From positions 105,674 through 169,673 of the forward strand of contig NZ_SOAN01000008.1 of NCBI RefSeq assembly GCF_004364585.1: a stretch of DNA of 64,000 bases. The letters run 5' to 3'. The notes beneath the pieces are model-generated. The model searched no databases. It was not told the DNA's origin and was given only the letters and a program-made list of their open reading frames with translations. The DNA comes from Nesterenkonia aurantiaca. GTDB lineage: Bacteria; Actinomycetota; Actinomycetes; Actinomycetales; Micrococcaceae. Numbering within the stretch: position 1 is the stretch's first letter; each line of letters begins with the position of its first letter. A program made the translations under genes and the position numbers. This document shows positions 56,181 through 64,000 of this stretch, in pieces.

Positions 56181-56234
56181 CCACCTGACGTTCGGTGGCC
56201 GCCGGCCAGAGCGCGTTCCCGCGCCGCCGGTGGC
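56180..56234 (+). promoter_or_regulatory. Putative ribosome-mediated attenuator upstream of the ABC-F gene
   Basis: GCCACC (56180-56185) can pair with GGTGGC at 56194-56199 (8 nt loop) or with an identical GGTGGC at 56229-56234. A third hairpin uses GCGCG (56211-56215) with CGCGC (56220-56224) nested inside CCGGC/GCCGG (56202-56206 with 56226-56230), then a T-rich stretch. These are mutually exclusive, the pattern of antibiotic-responsive attenuators. The rest of the leader to ATG 56410 includes the direct repeat GCATCCGCCC (56357-56376) and a ribosome site GAAGGA. Confidence 0.45.
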
Positions 56235-56409
56235 AGCTTCCCACTCCATTCTTCTGCGATCGCCGTTCTCCGGCACCGCTTCGTGAGTGGTCCGCACGTC
56301 CGGGACTATGCCCTCCGCCGCAGCGAGTTCCAGCGCCCGGAGGAACCATTTTCAGCGCATCCGCCCGCATCCGCCCGCATCCCGGGCGAGGACCGAAGGA
56401 CTTCATCCC

Positions 56410-58023
56410 ATGCCAGCACCCTCAGCCATCACCCTGCACGACCTCTCCTTCGAATGGCCCGACGGCACGTCCGTCCTGGAGCAGCTCAACGGGACCATGA
56501 CCACCGGTCGGACCGGACTGATCGGGCGCAATGGCACCGGCAAGTCCACGTTGTTTCGGCTCATCGCCGGAGAGCTGACTCCAACAGCGGGTCACATCAG
56601 CACCATCGGCGACGTGGGCTACCTTGCCCAGACGCTCACGCTCGGTCACGGCAGGACCGTGGCCGGGCTGCTCGGGATCGAGCCCACCCTGAGGGCGCTG
56701 CACGCGATAGAGGCGGGCGACGCGGCCGTCCGGCACTTTGAGGACGTGGGCGATGACTGGGACATCGAGTCCCGAGCCGAGGAGGCGCTCCAGCGGATCG
56801 GATTCTCCGTGGCTGATCTGCAGCGTCCGGTCACTGAGGTCTCCGGTGGTGAAGCGATGCTCATCGCCGTCACCGGGCTGCGGCTGCGCAGGACCCCGGT
56901 CACGCTGCTCGACGAACCGACCAACAACCTGGATCGCCGCACGCGAGCCCAGCTCGCTGAGTTCGTGGACGACTGGCCGGGCACGTTGGTGGTGATCAGT
57001 CACGACCTCGAGCTGCTCGAGCACATGGACTCCACCGCGGAGCTCCACGCCGGCCGGCTCGAGGTTTTCGGGGGCCCCTACAGCCAGTTCAGCGAGCACC
57101 TCGCGCAGCAGCAGGCCGCGGCGGTTCAAGCAGCGCGGACCGCCCAGCAGGCGCTCAAGACCGAGAAGAAGCAGCGCATCGAGGCGGAGACCAAGAATGC
57201 CCGCCGGGAGCGGGCCGGTAAGCGGACCCAGGCCAGCGGGGGGATCCCGAAGATCCTGGCGGGGAACCGCGCGAGCAAGGCACAGGTCTCGGCGGGTGCC
57301 ATGCGCGCCACCCACGAGGGCAAGGTTCAGGCCGCCCAGGCTGCATTAGACGCCTCGGATGCCAAGGTCAGGGACGAGGAGCACATCCACCTCACGCTGC
57401 CGGACCCTGCGGTGCCGCGCAGCCGCCGGATCGCCGAGCTTCGGGACGGGTCCCGCAGCATCATCCTGCAGGGCCCGGAGCGTGTCGCGCTGACCGGACC
57501 CAACGGTTCGGGGAAGACGACCCTGCTCGAGCACCTGGTGCGCGGCGGATCTGATTCAGGAGTTTCTGGGGGTGGGATCACCGGTGAGCTGTTGACCGAC
57601 CGGGTGGGATACCTGCCGCAGCGTTCGGATGACCTTGATGACTCAGGCTCGGCCCTGGAGAACGTGCAACTGGCGGCCCCGTCCTTGCCGGCCGGTGAGA
57701 TCCGCAATCAACTGGCTCGACTGCTGCTGCGCGGCTCCGTGGTGGACCGCCCCGTCTCCAGCCTGTCCGGGGGAGAGTGCTTCCGAGTCAGCCTTGCGCG
57801 GCTGTTGCTGGCAGAACCGCCGGCACAGCTGCTGATCCTCGATGAGCCCACGAACAACCTCGATATCACCAGCGTGGAACAACTGGCCGAGGCGTTGGGC
57901 GCCTATCGCGGGGCGCTGCTCGTCGTGAGCCACGACGTTCGGTTCCTCGCGCAGCTGGATCTCGACTCCGTGATCGAGATCGACGACGTCGGTGGCCTGA
58001 GTCTGCGGACCGAGCCCGAGTAG
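56410..58023 (+). CDS. ABC-F family ATPase (ribosome-protection type)
   Basis: A 537-residue protein with two nucleotide-binding domains and no membrane helices. Domain 1: Walker A GRNGTGKSTLFRLIAG, signature VSGGEAMLI, Walker B VTLLDEPTNNLD; domain 2: Walker A GPNGSGKTTLLEHL, signature LSGGECFRVSL, Walker B LLILDEPTNNLD. The charged linker between them (about 230-345) would reach into the ribosome's peptidyl-transferase area. ABC-F proteins free ribosomes from antibiotics or adjust translation; which one is not clear from the sequence. The upstream leader ORF and hairpins favour an inducible resistance-type protein. Confidence 0.88.
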   Translation: MPAPSAITLHDLSFEWPDGTSVLEQLNGTMTTGRTGLIGRNGTGKSTLFRLIAGELTPTAGHISTIGDVGYLAQTLTLGHGRTVAGLLGIEPTLRALHAIEAGDAAVRHFEDVGDDWDIESRAEEALQRIGFSVADLQRPVTEVSGGEAMLIAVTGLRLRRTPVTLLDEPTNNLDRRTRAQLAEFVDDWPGTLVVISHDLELLEHMDSTAELHAGRLEVFGGPYSQFSEHLAQQQAAAVQAARTAQQALKTEKKQRIEAETKNARRERAGKRTQASGGIPKILAGNRASKAQVSAGAMRATHEGKVQAAQAALDASDAKVRDEEHIHLTLPDPAVPRSRRIAELRDGSRSIILQGPERVALTGPNGSGKTTLLEHLVRGGSDSGVSGGGITGELLTDRVGYLPQRSDDLDDSGSALENVQLAAPSLPAGEIRNQLARLLLRGSVVDRPVSSLSGGECFRVSLARLLLAEPPAQLLILDEPTNNLDITSVEQLAEALGAYRGALLVVSHDVRFLAQLDLDSVIEIDDVGGLSLRTEPE

Positions 58024-58216
58024 AGAGATTCCACCGCTGACACCGGCAATCCTGGTCCTGCGCAGAGTGGCTCGTGTGCCCTGAGCTCGTTGAACGGAGG
58101 GGAGCACGGAGCCCCTGCGCAGGCAATCACCATGGAATCACCAGGCGCCACCCATAGGTTCTAGTCAGGTGCCACATTCTTTCGGGTACTGACAATGATT
58201 CGATGTGAGGAGTCAC

Positions 58217-58444
58217 ATGCTGGCCACACTGCATAATCTCGGTTTTCGTTCAGAGTACGCCTACAACGCCGCGCTGGCCTCTGTAGCCCTGTCCTTCGGA
58301 AGCTGGACCGCGTCCCGCTTCAAGAAGGATGATTCCAAGCCACAGGCCGACCGCTGGGGCATCTTCGTGGGCCACTGGGCCCCCACCTTCTTCGGGCTGG
58401 GCCTTGCGCTCTCGCAGTACGAGAACAAGGGCAAGAAGCGCTGA
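58217..58444 (+). CDS. Small membrane protein of unknown function
   Basis: A 75-residue protein from ATG 58217 with GAGGAG four nt upstream. It has two hydrophobic stretches (NAALASVALSFGSW and WAPTFFGLGLALSQY) separated by a Lys/Asp-rich loop, and ends KGKKR. Related short sequences with a W-G-I-F-V-G-H-W-A-P motif are common in Micrococcaceae (memory). No function known. It is followed by a clear terminator, so it forms its own transcript. Confidence 0.72.
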   Translation: MLATLHNLGFRSEYAYNAALASVALSFGSWTASRFKKDDSKPQADRWGIFVGHWAPTFFGLGLALSQYENKGKKR

Positions 58445-58462
58445 TTCCAGGACTTCTCAAGA

Positions 58463-58491
58463 GGGGCACCGTCGATCATCGGCGGTGCCCC
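58463..58491 (+). terminator. Intrinsic terminator of the small membrane protein gene
   Basis: GGGGCACCG (58463-58471) pairs with CGGTGCCCC (58483-58491), followed by TTTG. A 9 bp GC-rich stem with a short T-run 18 nt after the stop is a good rho-independent terminator. Confidence 0.8.
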
Positions 58492-58703
58492 TTTGATGTG
58501 CACAGCGGGTCTGGAGACCTCCGAGGTTGGTGATCGTCCGGACCACGACGAGAAGGCAGAGCGAGGGCCAGGTGCATCACTGAGTCGGCTCCGGCCGGGG
58601 CTCTCCTCGAGCGCGGTCTTGCCTGCCGTGAAGCTTTCGGCTGTGATGTCATGAGACAACGGCAATGAGGAATGACCCTCAGGAACAACGACAGGAGTGA
58701 CCC

Positions 58704-59618
58704 ATGCGGGCGATCTGGTCTGGCGACGTGTCTTTCGGGCTGGTGACGGTGCCGATCAAGCTGTACTCGGCCACCCGGAGCCATGATCTGTCTCTGCATC
58801 AGGTCCATGAGGACGACGGCGGTCGGATCCGCTACGAGCGGCACTGCGAGGTCTGCGGCGAGAAGGTCGACTATAAGGACATCGACAAGGCCTATGACTC
58901 CGGGGAGTCCTCGGTGATCCTGACCAAGGAGGAGCTCGGCGAGCTGCCCGCGGATGACTCCAAGGAGATCGCGGTGGAGCAGTTCGTGCCCGAGGAGCAG
59001 ATCGACTCCATGGTGCTGGACAAGTCCTACTACCTGGAGCCTTCGGGGAAATCCGCGAAAGCCTATGTGCTGCTGCGCCGGACCCTGGAGGAGTCCTCCC
59101 GGGTGGCGATCGTGACGTTCACGCTGCGCTCGAAGACCCGGCTCGGGGTGCTGCGGGTGCGCGAAGACGTGATCGTGCTGCAGGGGCTGCGCTGGGCCGA
59201 TGAGCTGCGGGAACCTGAGTTCGAGATCCCCAAGTCGCGGCTGACCAAGAAAGAACAAGAGATGGCCAGCTCGCTGGTGGACTCTTACGCCGAGGACTTC
59301 GATCCGGAGCGGTTCAAGGACGAGTACCAGGATCAGCTGCACACGCTGGTGGAGGAGAAGCTCGCCCACGGTGAGGACATCGACACCGAGGCGACCTTCG
59401 GCAACCTCGAGGACGAGGACGATGGCGACGGCAACGTCATCGACCTCATGGAGGCGCTGAAGCAGTCCGTGGATTCCCGGCGCAAGAGCTCCGGCAAAGC
59501 GGCCGGAGACGCGGAGAACGGTTCTTCGAAGAAGTCGGACGAGGGCTCCGCAAAGGGCAGATCTTCCAAGGACTCCTCCAAGAGCAGCGGATCAGGTCAG
59601 AAGAAGAAGGCCAGCTGA
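58704..59618 (+). CDS. ku: Ku-family DNA end-binding protein
   Basis: A 304-residue bacterial Ku with AGGAG six nt before its ATG. The start (MRAIWSGDVSFGLVTVPIKLYSAT) and the beta-barrel region are typical, and a CxxC pair (CEVCGEK, near residue 49) is kept. The C-terminal 50 residues are rich in Lys, Ser, Gly and Asp, like the basic tail of mycobacterial Ku that helps it slide on DNA. Ku binds double-strand ends and recruits LigD, whose gene is 17 kb upstream. No other repair gene is adjacent. Confidence 0.94.
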   Translation: MRAIWSGDVSFGLVTVPIKLYSATRSHDLSLHQVHEDDGGRIRYERHCEVCGEKVDYKDIDKAYDSGESSVILTKEELGELPADDSKEIAVEQFVPEEQIDSMVLDKSYYLEPSGKSAKAYVLLRRTLEESSRVAIVTFTLRSKTRLGVLRVREDVIVLQGLRWADELREPEFEIPKSRLTKKEQEMASSLVDSYAEDFDPERFKDEYQDQLHTLVEEKLAHGEDIDTEATFGNLEDEDDGDGNVIDLMEALKQSVDSRRKSSGKAAGDAENGSSKKSDEGSAKGRSSKDSSKSSGSGQKKKAS

Positions 59619-59643
59619 GATTGGCTGGTGGGTGCCCGGGCCG

Positions 59644-60093
59644 TCAGCGTGTGCTGAGGTACTCACTCAGGACATCCAGCGCACTGTCCCAGCCGTCGTA
59701 GAAGAAGTTGTCTCCTGCGGCTCCGTCCGCCCCGCGGAACTCGAAGGTCATGCGGGTTCCCTCTCCGGTCGGTGTCAGAACGAGTGTGATGACGGGAGTG
59801 TCCTCCGGCTCGGCCAGCGGGTCACCCCAGGTGAAGACCAGGCGCTGGCAGGGCGTCACTTCTCGGTAGACGCCAGCGGTGATCACTCTGGTGCCGTCGT
59901 CGTCGTTGACCATCGTGTAGGTATAGCGGCCTCCCACGCGTACGTCCATCTCAATACTCTCGCGTGGTGTGGATGCGCCCTCGGGGTGGTACCAGTGTGC
60001 TGCGGCGTCAGGGTCTGTCCATGCCTCCCAGACTTCCTCGGGGGTCGCTGCGAAGGTTCGGGCGAGGGTGAAGCCCTTGGTGTCATCGATCAT
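59644..60093 (-). CDS. AHSA1/SRPBCC-domain protein paired with an ArsR regulator
   Basis: A 149-residue AHSA1-type protein. Motifs: FTLARTFAATPEEVWEAWTDPDAAAHWYHP at the start (helix-grip N-terminus), VGGRYTYTMVNDDDG and DNFFYDGWDSALDVL at the C-terminal helix. Such proteins bind hydrophobic ligands, and they commonly occur as partners of small ArsR regulators. Its start overlaps the regulator's stop by 11 nt, so they are coupled. Ligand unknown. Confidence 0.86.
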   Translation of the reverse strand: MIDDTKGFTLARTFAATPEEVWEAWTDPDAAAHWYHPEGASTPRESIEMDVRVGGRYTYTMVNDDDGTRVITAGVYREVTPCQRLVFTWGDPLAEPEDTPVITLVLTPTGEGTRMTFEFRGADGAAGDNFFYDGWDSALDVLSEYLSTR

Positions 60094-60481
60094 CGGTATC
60101 GCCTTCCTGTGCTGGTTGTTCTTGTGATGGTTCTTCTCGTGCTGGTTCGTCCTGAGGTGCGGGTTGGCTTGCGAGGTAGTTGTCGAGCCGGTTCAGTCGG
60201 TCGTCCCATTCGGTGCGCTGCTGCTCGATCCACTGGCCCGCCTCGTCTAGAGATGCCGGAGTGATCGAGCAGTCGACCCACTGTCCTCGGCGATTGCGAC
60301 TCACCAGTTCAGCGCGCTCGAGAACGGACAGATGTTGCGAGATGGCCGCGCGACTCATCGGGTAGTGCGCGGCGAGCTCGCTCACGGTGAGCGGCCGACG
60401 TCGCAGCCGGTTCAGGATGTCACGGCGAGTGGGATCGGCCAGAGCGCTGAAGGTGACGCTCAATGGGTCCTTGGGCGGCAA
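60083..60481 (-). CDS. ArsR-family transcriptional repressor
   Basis: A 132-residue winged-helix regulator from a TTG start with GGAGG upstream. It has LADPTRRDILNRL, the recognition helix region LTVSELAAHYPMSRAAISQHLSVLERAELV and a wing RRGQW. The metal-sensing ELCVCD motif is absent, so it is of the non-metal type that pairs with an AHSA1 protein. The last 30 residues are Glu/Gln/Pro-rich. An ideal inverted repeat and -35/-10 pair precede it, so autoregulation is likely. Confidence 0.9.
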   Translation of the reverse strand: MPPKDPLSVTFSALADPTRRDILNRLRRRPLTVSELAAHYPMSRAAISQHLSVLERAELVSRNRRGQWVDCSITPASLDEAGQWIEQQRTEWDDRLNRLDNYLASQPAPQDEPAREEPSQEQPAQEGDTDDR

Positions 60482-60494
60482 CGGCGCCTCCAGT

Positions 60495-60514
60495 GTGTAA
60501 GTAGTTGCTTACAC
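60495..60514. promoter_or_regulatory. ArsR operator: 7-bp inverted repeat
   Basis: GTGTAAG (60495-60501) and CTTACAC (60508-60514) are a perfect inverted repeat around TAGTTG. It overlaps the -10 element and the expected start site of the ArsR/AHSA1 operon, which is how ArsR-type repressors block transcription. Confidence 0.8.
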
Positions 60515-60541
60515 GTTAGGTGTCGCCCATTGCGCAGTCAA
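60513..60541 (-). promoter_or_regulatory. Sigma70-like promoter of the ArsR/AHSA1 operon
   Basis: On the minus strand TTGACT (60541-60536), a 17 nt spacer and TAACGT (60518-60513) form a near-consensus promoter. The inverted repeat at 60495-60514 begins inside the -10 box. The remaining gap to the NUDIX gene (to 60728) shows no other feature. Confidence 0.75.
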
Positions 60542-60728
60542 GAGTTCGATACCTCGATGGGATGCGTCTGCTGATGCACGGCTCTTTCAGTCATGCCGCC
60601 AGGTTCGAGGTCATCGACTCCACGTGGCCCAAATCGCAGCGGAATCTCTTCCAGGCGGCCCCCACCCAGTGCCTCAAGCTCAAACCGGGTATGGACCAGC
60701 GGAACTTCTCCCGCGAAGGCGCGAGGGA

Positions 60729-61361
60729 TTATGGTTCGATGCCGCGGGGGTGATCGGCCCAGGGGGCTCGCGGTGCGCGCAGCTCTCCGGCGCCGGTCCT
60801 GACTGCATGCAGCGCCAGGATGCCGGTCACCGCGCTGGGGTTGCGGATCTGACTGGTGAGCACCGCCTGCACGGCCTCGGTCAGCGGGACCCATGCCTTC
60901 TGAATCTCGGCCTCCTCGCCCTCCCGTGCGTGCTGCTCATGTTCTGGGGTCTCCGTGATCCCTGAGGCGAGGTAGATCCGGATGGCTTCGTTGGAGGCGC
61001 CGGGGCTCGTGTGGAAATCCGCCAGGGTGTGCCAGGTGGCGGCGCTGATGTCGGCCTCCTCGTGGAGCTCCCGGGCTGCGGCGTCGAGCATCGGCTCCCC
61101 CTCGGCGTCGAGCAGACCTGCCGGGATCTCCCACATGTTCTGTCGCAGTGGGTGGCGGTACTGCCGGATCAACAGGACCCGGTCCTGCTCGTCGATCGCG
61201 AGCACGGCCACGGCGCTGAGGTGCTTGAGGAACGCGCGGGTCAGCGTCTCCCCGGCACTCCCGAAGCTGAAGGTCTCTTCGACCAGGTCATAGATCGGGG
61301 TCGACTGCAGAGACCTGGCCTCGAGGATGGGGTGCTCGGCGGGGGAGTCGTGGATCGGCAT
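60729..61361 (-). CDS. NUDIX hydrolase (ADP-ribose pyrophosphatase-like)
   Basis: A 210-residue protein. The Nudix box reads GEPMLDAAARELHEEAD, a good match to GX5EX7REUXEEXGU with the final Gly replaced (ADIS). The N-terminal strand VLLIRQYRHPLRQNMWEIPAGLLDAEG is typical of ADP-ribose pyrophosphatase (WEIPAG). The enzyme would hydrolyse ADP-ribose or a related nucleoside diphosphate sugar in the cytoplasm. It is divergent from poxB. Confidence 0.89.
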   Translation of the reverse strand: MPIHDSPAEHPILEARSLQSTPIYDLVEETFSFGSAGETLTRAFLKHLSAVAVLAIDEQDRVLLIRQYRHPLRQNMWEIPAGLLDAEGEPMLDAAARELHEEADISAATWHTLADFHTSPGASNEAIRIYLASGITETPEHEQHAREGEEAEIQKAWVPLTEAVQAVLTSQIRNPSAVTGILALHAVRTGAGELRAPRAPWADHPRGIEP

Positions 61362-61532
61362 GGGGCCAGCCTACGTGGGGCTGTCGCGGGCGCACCGGCC
61401 GAGGGGCCGAGCCGCCGTCGTCGTTCCCTGCGTGACATGTCCCATAGGCGCATACGTCCTGGAGTTCTAGACTGCGGAGATACGCGCCGTGGCCTGTGCG
61501 CAGGTGGCGGCGACTCTTTCGGGAAGGACGTC

Positions 61533-63248
61533 ATGCCGACAGTCGCACGGAACATCGTTGATACCTTGCACGCCAGCGGAGTCGAGCGGATCTACGGGAT
61601 CTCCGGGGATTCGCTCAACGGCCTGACCGATGCGCTGCGCGCGGCGGGGACCATCGAATGGGTGCCCACCCGGCACGAGGAGGCCGCCGCCTTCGCCGCC
61701 AGCGCCGAATCCCAGGTCACCGGCGAGCTTGCCGTCTGCGCGGGCAGCTGCGGACCGGGCAACCTGCACCTGATCAACGGTCTCTTCGACGCGCAGCGCT
61801 CGCGGACTCCGGTGCTCGCGATCGCGGCGCACATCCCCAGTGAGGAGATCGGGTCTACCTACTTCCAGGAGACCCACCCGCAGGAGCTCTTCCGCGAGTG
61901 CAGCGTCTATGTGGAGCATGTCGCCCACGCAGACCAGATGCCGCGGCTGCTTCGCATCGCCATGCGCGAGGCCATCGAGAAGCGGGGGGTCGCCGTGCTG
62001 GTGATCCCCGGCGATGTGGCGCTCGCCGATGTCCAGGCCGAGGCGGAGAGCATCCGGCCGATGCTCTCCCGGGTCATCCCGGCCGAGACGGATCTCGACC
62101 GTGCGGCCGAGGCGCTGAACACCTGCGAGCGCGTGACGATCCTGGCTGGGGCCGGCACTGCCGGGGCTCACGCCGAGCTGCTCGCGATCGCTGAGCGGCT
62201 GCAGGCGCCGATCGTGCATGCGCTGCGCGGCAAGGAGCACGTGGAGTGGGACAACCCTTACGACGTCGGAATGACCGGGCTGCTCGGGTTCTCCTCCGGG
62301 TACCGGGCGATGGCCGCCTGCGAGACCCTGCTGGTGCTCGGTTCGGATCTGCCGTATCAGCAGTTCTATCCCGAGCATGCGAAGGTCGTGCAGGTCGACA
62401 TCCGCGGCTCCCAGATCGGCCGGCGCACACCGGTCGATGTCGGGCTGGTCGGCTCGGTCAAGGACACCGTGGAGGCGCTGCTGCCGAGGCTCGACGTGCA
62501 CCAGGACTCTCGACACCTCGATGGGGCGACGAAGCACTACGCCAAGACCCGCAAGGACCTTGACGCGCTGGCCACCCCGTCCAAGCGGACGATCCATCCG
62601 CAGTACCTGACCAAGCTGATCAACGACGCCGCCGACGACGACGCGATCTTTCTGCCCGACGTCGGTTCCCCGGTGGTCTGGGCCTGCCGGTACCTGACGA
62701 TGAACGGCCGACGTCGGCTGCTCGGCTCGTTCAGCCACGGGTCCATGGCGAATGCGATCTCGCAGGGGATCGGCGTGCAGATGGCCGAGCCGGAGAAGCA
62801 GGTGATCGCACTCGCCGGTGACGGTGGGCTGGCGATGCTGATGGGTGAGCTGCTGACCATCACGCAGAACGAGCTGCCGGTCAAGACCGTGGTCTACAAC
62901 AACTCCTCGCTGAACTTTGTCGAGGTGGAGATGAAGGCTGCCGGCATCGTCAATTTCGGCACCGAGCTGAAGAACCCCAACTTCGCGAAGGTGGCCGAGG
63001 CGATGGATATCAAGGGGATCCGAGTCGAGAAATCTGAGGATCTTCCTGCGGCCGTGGAGGAGTTTCTCGCGCACGATGGCCCTGCGCTGCTCGATGTCGT
63101 CACCGAGCGTCAGGAACTCTCGATGCCGCCGAGCGTGACCGCTGAGCAGGCGAAAGGCTTCACGCTCTACGCGGTGCGAACCGTGCTCAGCGGCCGTGGC
63201 GATGAGCTCGTCGACCTCGCGAAGACGAATTTCCGCCAATTGTTCTGA
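61533..63248 (+). CDS. poxB: Thiamine-diphosphate-dependent pyruvate oxidase/dehydrogenase (quinone)
   Basis: A 571-residue TPP enzyme from ATG 61533 (GGGAAGGA upstream), the length of E. coli PoxB. The N-terminal domain carries the catalytic Glu in TRHEEAAAFAASAE, the middle domain binds FAD, and the C-terminal domain has the TPP motif AGDGGLAMLMGELL followed by VVYNNSSL. PoxB oxidises pyruvate to acetate and CO2 and passes electrons to quinone at the membrane, mainly in stationary phase. A long perfect terminator follows it. Confidence 0.92.
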   Translation: MPTVARNIVDTLHASGVERIYGISGDSLNGLTDALRAAGTIEWVPTRHEEAAAFAASAESQVTGELAVCAGSCGPGNLHLINGLFDAQRSRTPVLAIAAHIPSEEIGSTYFQETHPQELFRECSVYVEHVAHADQMPRLLRIAMREAIEKRGVAVLVIPGDVALADVQAEAESIRPMLSRVIPAETDLDRAAEALNTCERVTILAGAGTAGAHAELLAIAERLQAPIVHALRGKEHVEWDNPYDVGMTGLLGFSSGYRAMAACETLLVLGSDLPYQQFYPEHAKVVQVDIRGSQIGRRTPVDVGLVGSVKDTVEALLPRLDVHQDSRHLDGATKHYAKTRKDLDALATPSKRTIHPQYLTKLINDAADDDAIFLPDVGSPVVWACRYLTMNGRRRLLGSFSHGSMANAISQGIGVQMAEPEKQVIALAGDGGLAMLMGELLTITQNELPVKTVVYNNSSLNFVEVEMKAAGIVNFGTELKNPNFAKVAEAMDIKGIRVEKSEDLPAAVEEFLAHDGPALLDVVTERQELSMPPSVTAEQAKGFTLYAVRTVLSGRGDELVDLAKTNFRQLF

Positions 63249-63263
63249 TTCTTCGCTCGTCCA

Positions 63264-63301
63264 CAGAACCGCCCCGGCCCTGTTGCGCCGGGGCGGTTCT
63301 G
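63264..63301 (+). terminator. Strong intrinsic terminator of poxB
   Basis: CAGAACCGCCCCGGC (63264-63278) pairs perfectly with 63287-63301 around CCTGTTGC, a 15 bp stem. It lies 16 nt beyond the poxB stop. Confidence 0.85.
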
Positions 63302-63348
63302 TCTAGTGTGTGCTTCAGCAGCAGTGACGCTATGGACGGGACAGGTTC

Positions 63349-63930
63349 ATGAACACTTCAGCGGGTCGGCTTGGTGTGGTGAGTCTTGTGCTGTTTCTCG
63401 GGTGCCTCCTGAGTTCCTGCGGCGGTAACGATGCCGGACCGGAACTCGGTGGGTCCAATGCTGAGCCGAGCACGGAGGAGACCTCACCGGAAGGTGGAGC
63501 TTCGGAGCCGGAGCAGCCGGGTCGTGACGGGGATGAGACCGAGGACCCCGAACCGTCCCCGACGCCGGTACCTGCGTCCTCGGATGGCCCCGCGCAGAAC
63601 TGGCCCGAGCCTGAGATTCCGGCTGAGATCTATGAGGAGACCGAGGAGGGGGCGTTGGCGGCGCTGGAGTATTGGTTCGAGGCCATCACGTATTTACAGC
63701 TGACTGGTGACTTCGAACCTGCCGCCGCAGTCTCCGCCCCTGACTGTGAGATGTGCGACGACACGATCGCGCAGTTTTACGACCTGTATGAGGTTGAGAG
63801 CGGTTGGTACGTTGCGGCGGGCGCCACCGCCCAAGAGGAGCTTGTCTCGGGTATCACTGAAGACGGCCATGCAAGCATTCTGTTTGCCTTGGTCGAGGGT
63901 GGGTACACCTGGGCTGACCCCGTTTTTTAG
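63349..63930 (+). CDS. DUF6318-like lipoprotein
   Basis: A 193-residue lipoprotein with a hydrophobic start and lipobox LSSC (Cys24). A Pro/Glu/Ser-rich linker (residues 30-85) follows, then a domain with EGALAALEYWFEAITYLQLTGDFEP and SAPDCEMCDD, where the two Cys are conserved in the DUF6318 family, ending VESGWYVAAGATAQEE. It is anchored to the outside of the membrane. Function unknown. The 70 nt after its stop show only a CCCGAG/CTCGGG hairpin. Confidence 0.8.
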   Translation: MNTSAGRLGVVSLVLFLGCLLSSCGGNDAGPELGGSNAEPSTEETSPEGGASEPEQPGRDGDETEDPEPSPTPVPASSDGPAQNWPEPEIPAEIYEETEEGALAALEYWFEAITYLQLTGDFEPAAAVSAPDCEMCDDTIAQFYDLYEVESGWYVAAGATAQEELVSGITEDGHASILFALVEGGYTWADPVF

Positions 63931-64000
63931 ATCCAGTCGTTGTGAGAGTCGTCTTGTTGCCCGAGTCCTCGGGCGGGAAGACTGGTCAGATCATGACGAA

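Noticed and set aside
63931..64000. Start of another gene at ATG 63993
   Set aside because: Only two codons and part of a third are inside the window and the ribosome site is weak.

Overview
The window is dense, high-GC DNA with about 62 protein genes, short intergenic gaps, frequent 1-14 nt start/stop overlaps and many GTG or TTG starts. A PPK2-type kinase, a three-domain LigD plus Ku, a TIGR03085 protein and a DUF6318-like lipoprotein all point to an actinobacterium. My best guess is Micrococcaceae (an Arthrobacter or Nesterenkonia relative); the genus is inference. I see no rRNA, tRNA, CRISPR array, insertion sequence or prophage.

Layout. 1-2.2 kb: the tail of a reactive-sulfur operon (MBL-rhodanese, rhodanese-TM, TauE exporter, CstR-type persulfide sensor). 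2.3-14.6 kb: housekeeping and stress genes (ribokinase, FAD-Rieske oxidoreductase, RecQ helicase with a phosphoribosyltransferase-like tail, HNH nuclease, HDAC-like amidohydrolase, LuxR regulator, TIGR01777 protein, glutaredoxin, TspO, aldehyde dehydrogenase). 14.8-18.5 kb: a McrB/McrC restriction pair of visibly lower GC. 18.7-20.6 kb: two membrane proteins. 20.6-27.3 kb: a LacI regulator divergent from a catabolic operon (asparaginase-like, cyclic-imide-hydrolase/HpPgdA-like, MFS carrier, two SDRs, small Cys protein). 27.5-29.1 kb: PPK2 and DUF805. 29.27-36.4 kb: a sigma70-like promoter and a SAM-IV-like riboswitch lead into a flavin monooxygenase and a dipeptide-type ABC importer, probably for organosulfur scavenging. 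36.5-38.7 kb: a lower-GC MazG plus GIY-YIG/DUF2075 helicase pair. 38.7-43.4 kb: stress oxidase, LigD, AhpD-like protein, Crp/Fnr regulator. 43.5-50.4 kb: a ynj-like locus (ABC importer, TVP38, CDP-alcohol transferase, MerA-like flavoprotein). 50.5-56.1 kb: methyltransferase with a probable ATC start, flavodoxin-like reductase, membrane protein, OGG-fold protein, cupin/XRE pair and two tandem beta-lactamase-fold proteins, the second without its catalytic serine. 56.1-58.0 kb: an ABC-F gene behind an 8-codon leader ORF and alternative hairpins. 58.2-64 kb: small membrane protein, Ku, ArsR/AHSA1 pair with a clear operator, NUDIX, pyruvate oxidase and a lipoprotein.

The parts most likely to hold new biology are the MazG/GIY-YIG-DUF2075 pair, the active/inactive serine-hydrolase tandem, the ABC-F attenuator, the SAM-riboswitch sulfur operon and the LacI-controlled putative imide operon. 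Functional calls come from motifs recognised by eye; no database search was run.
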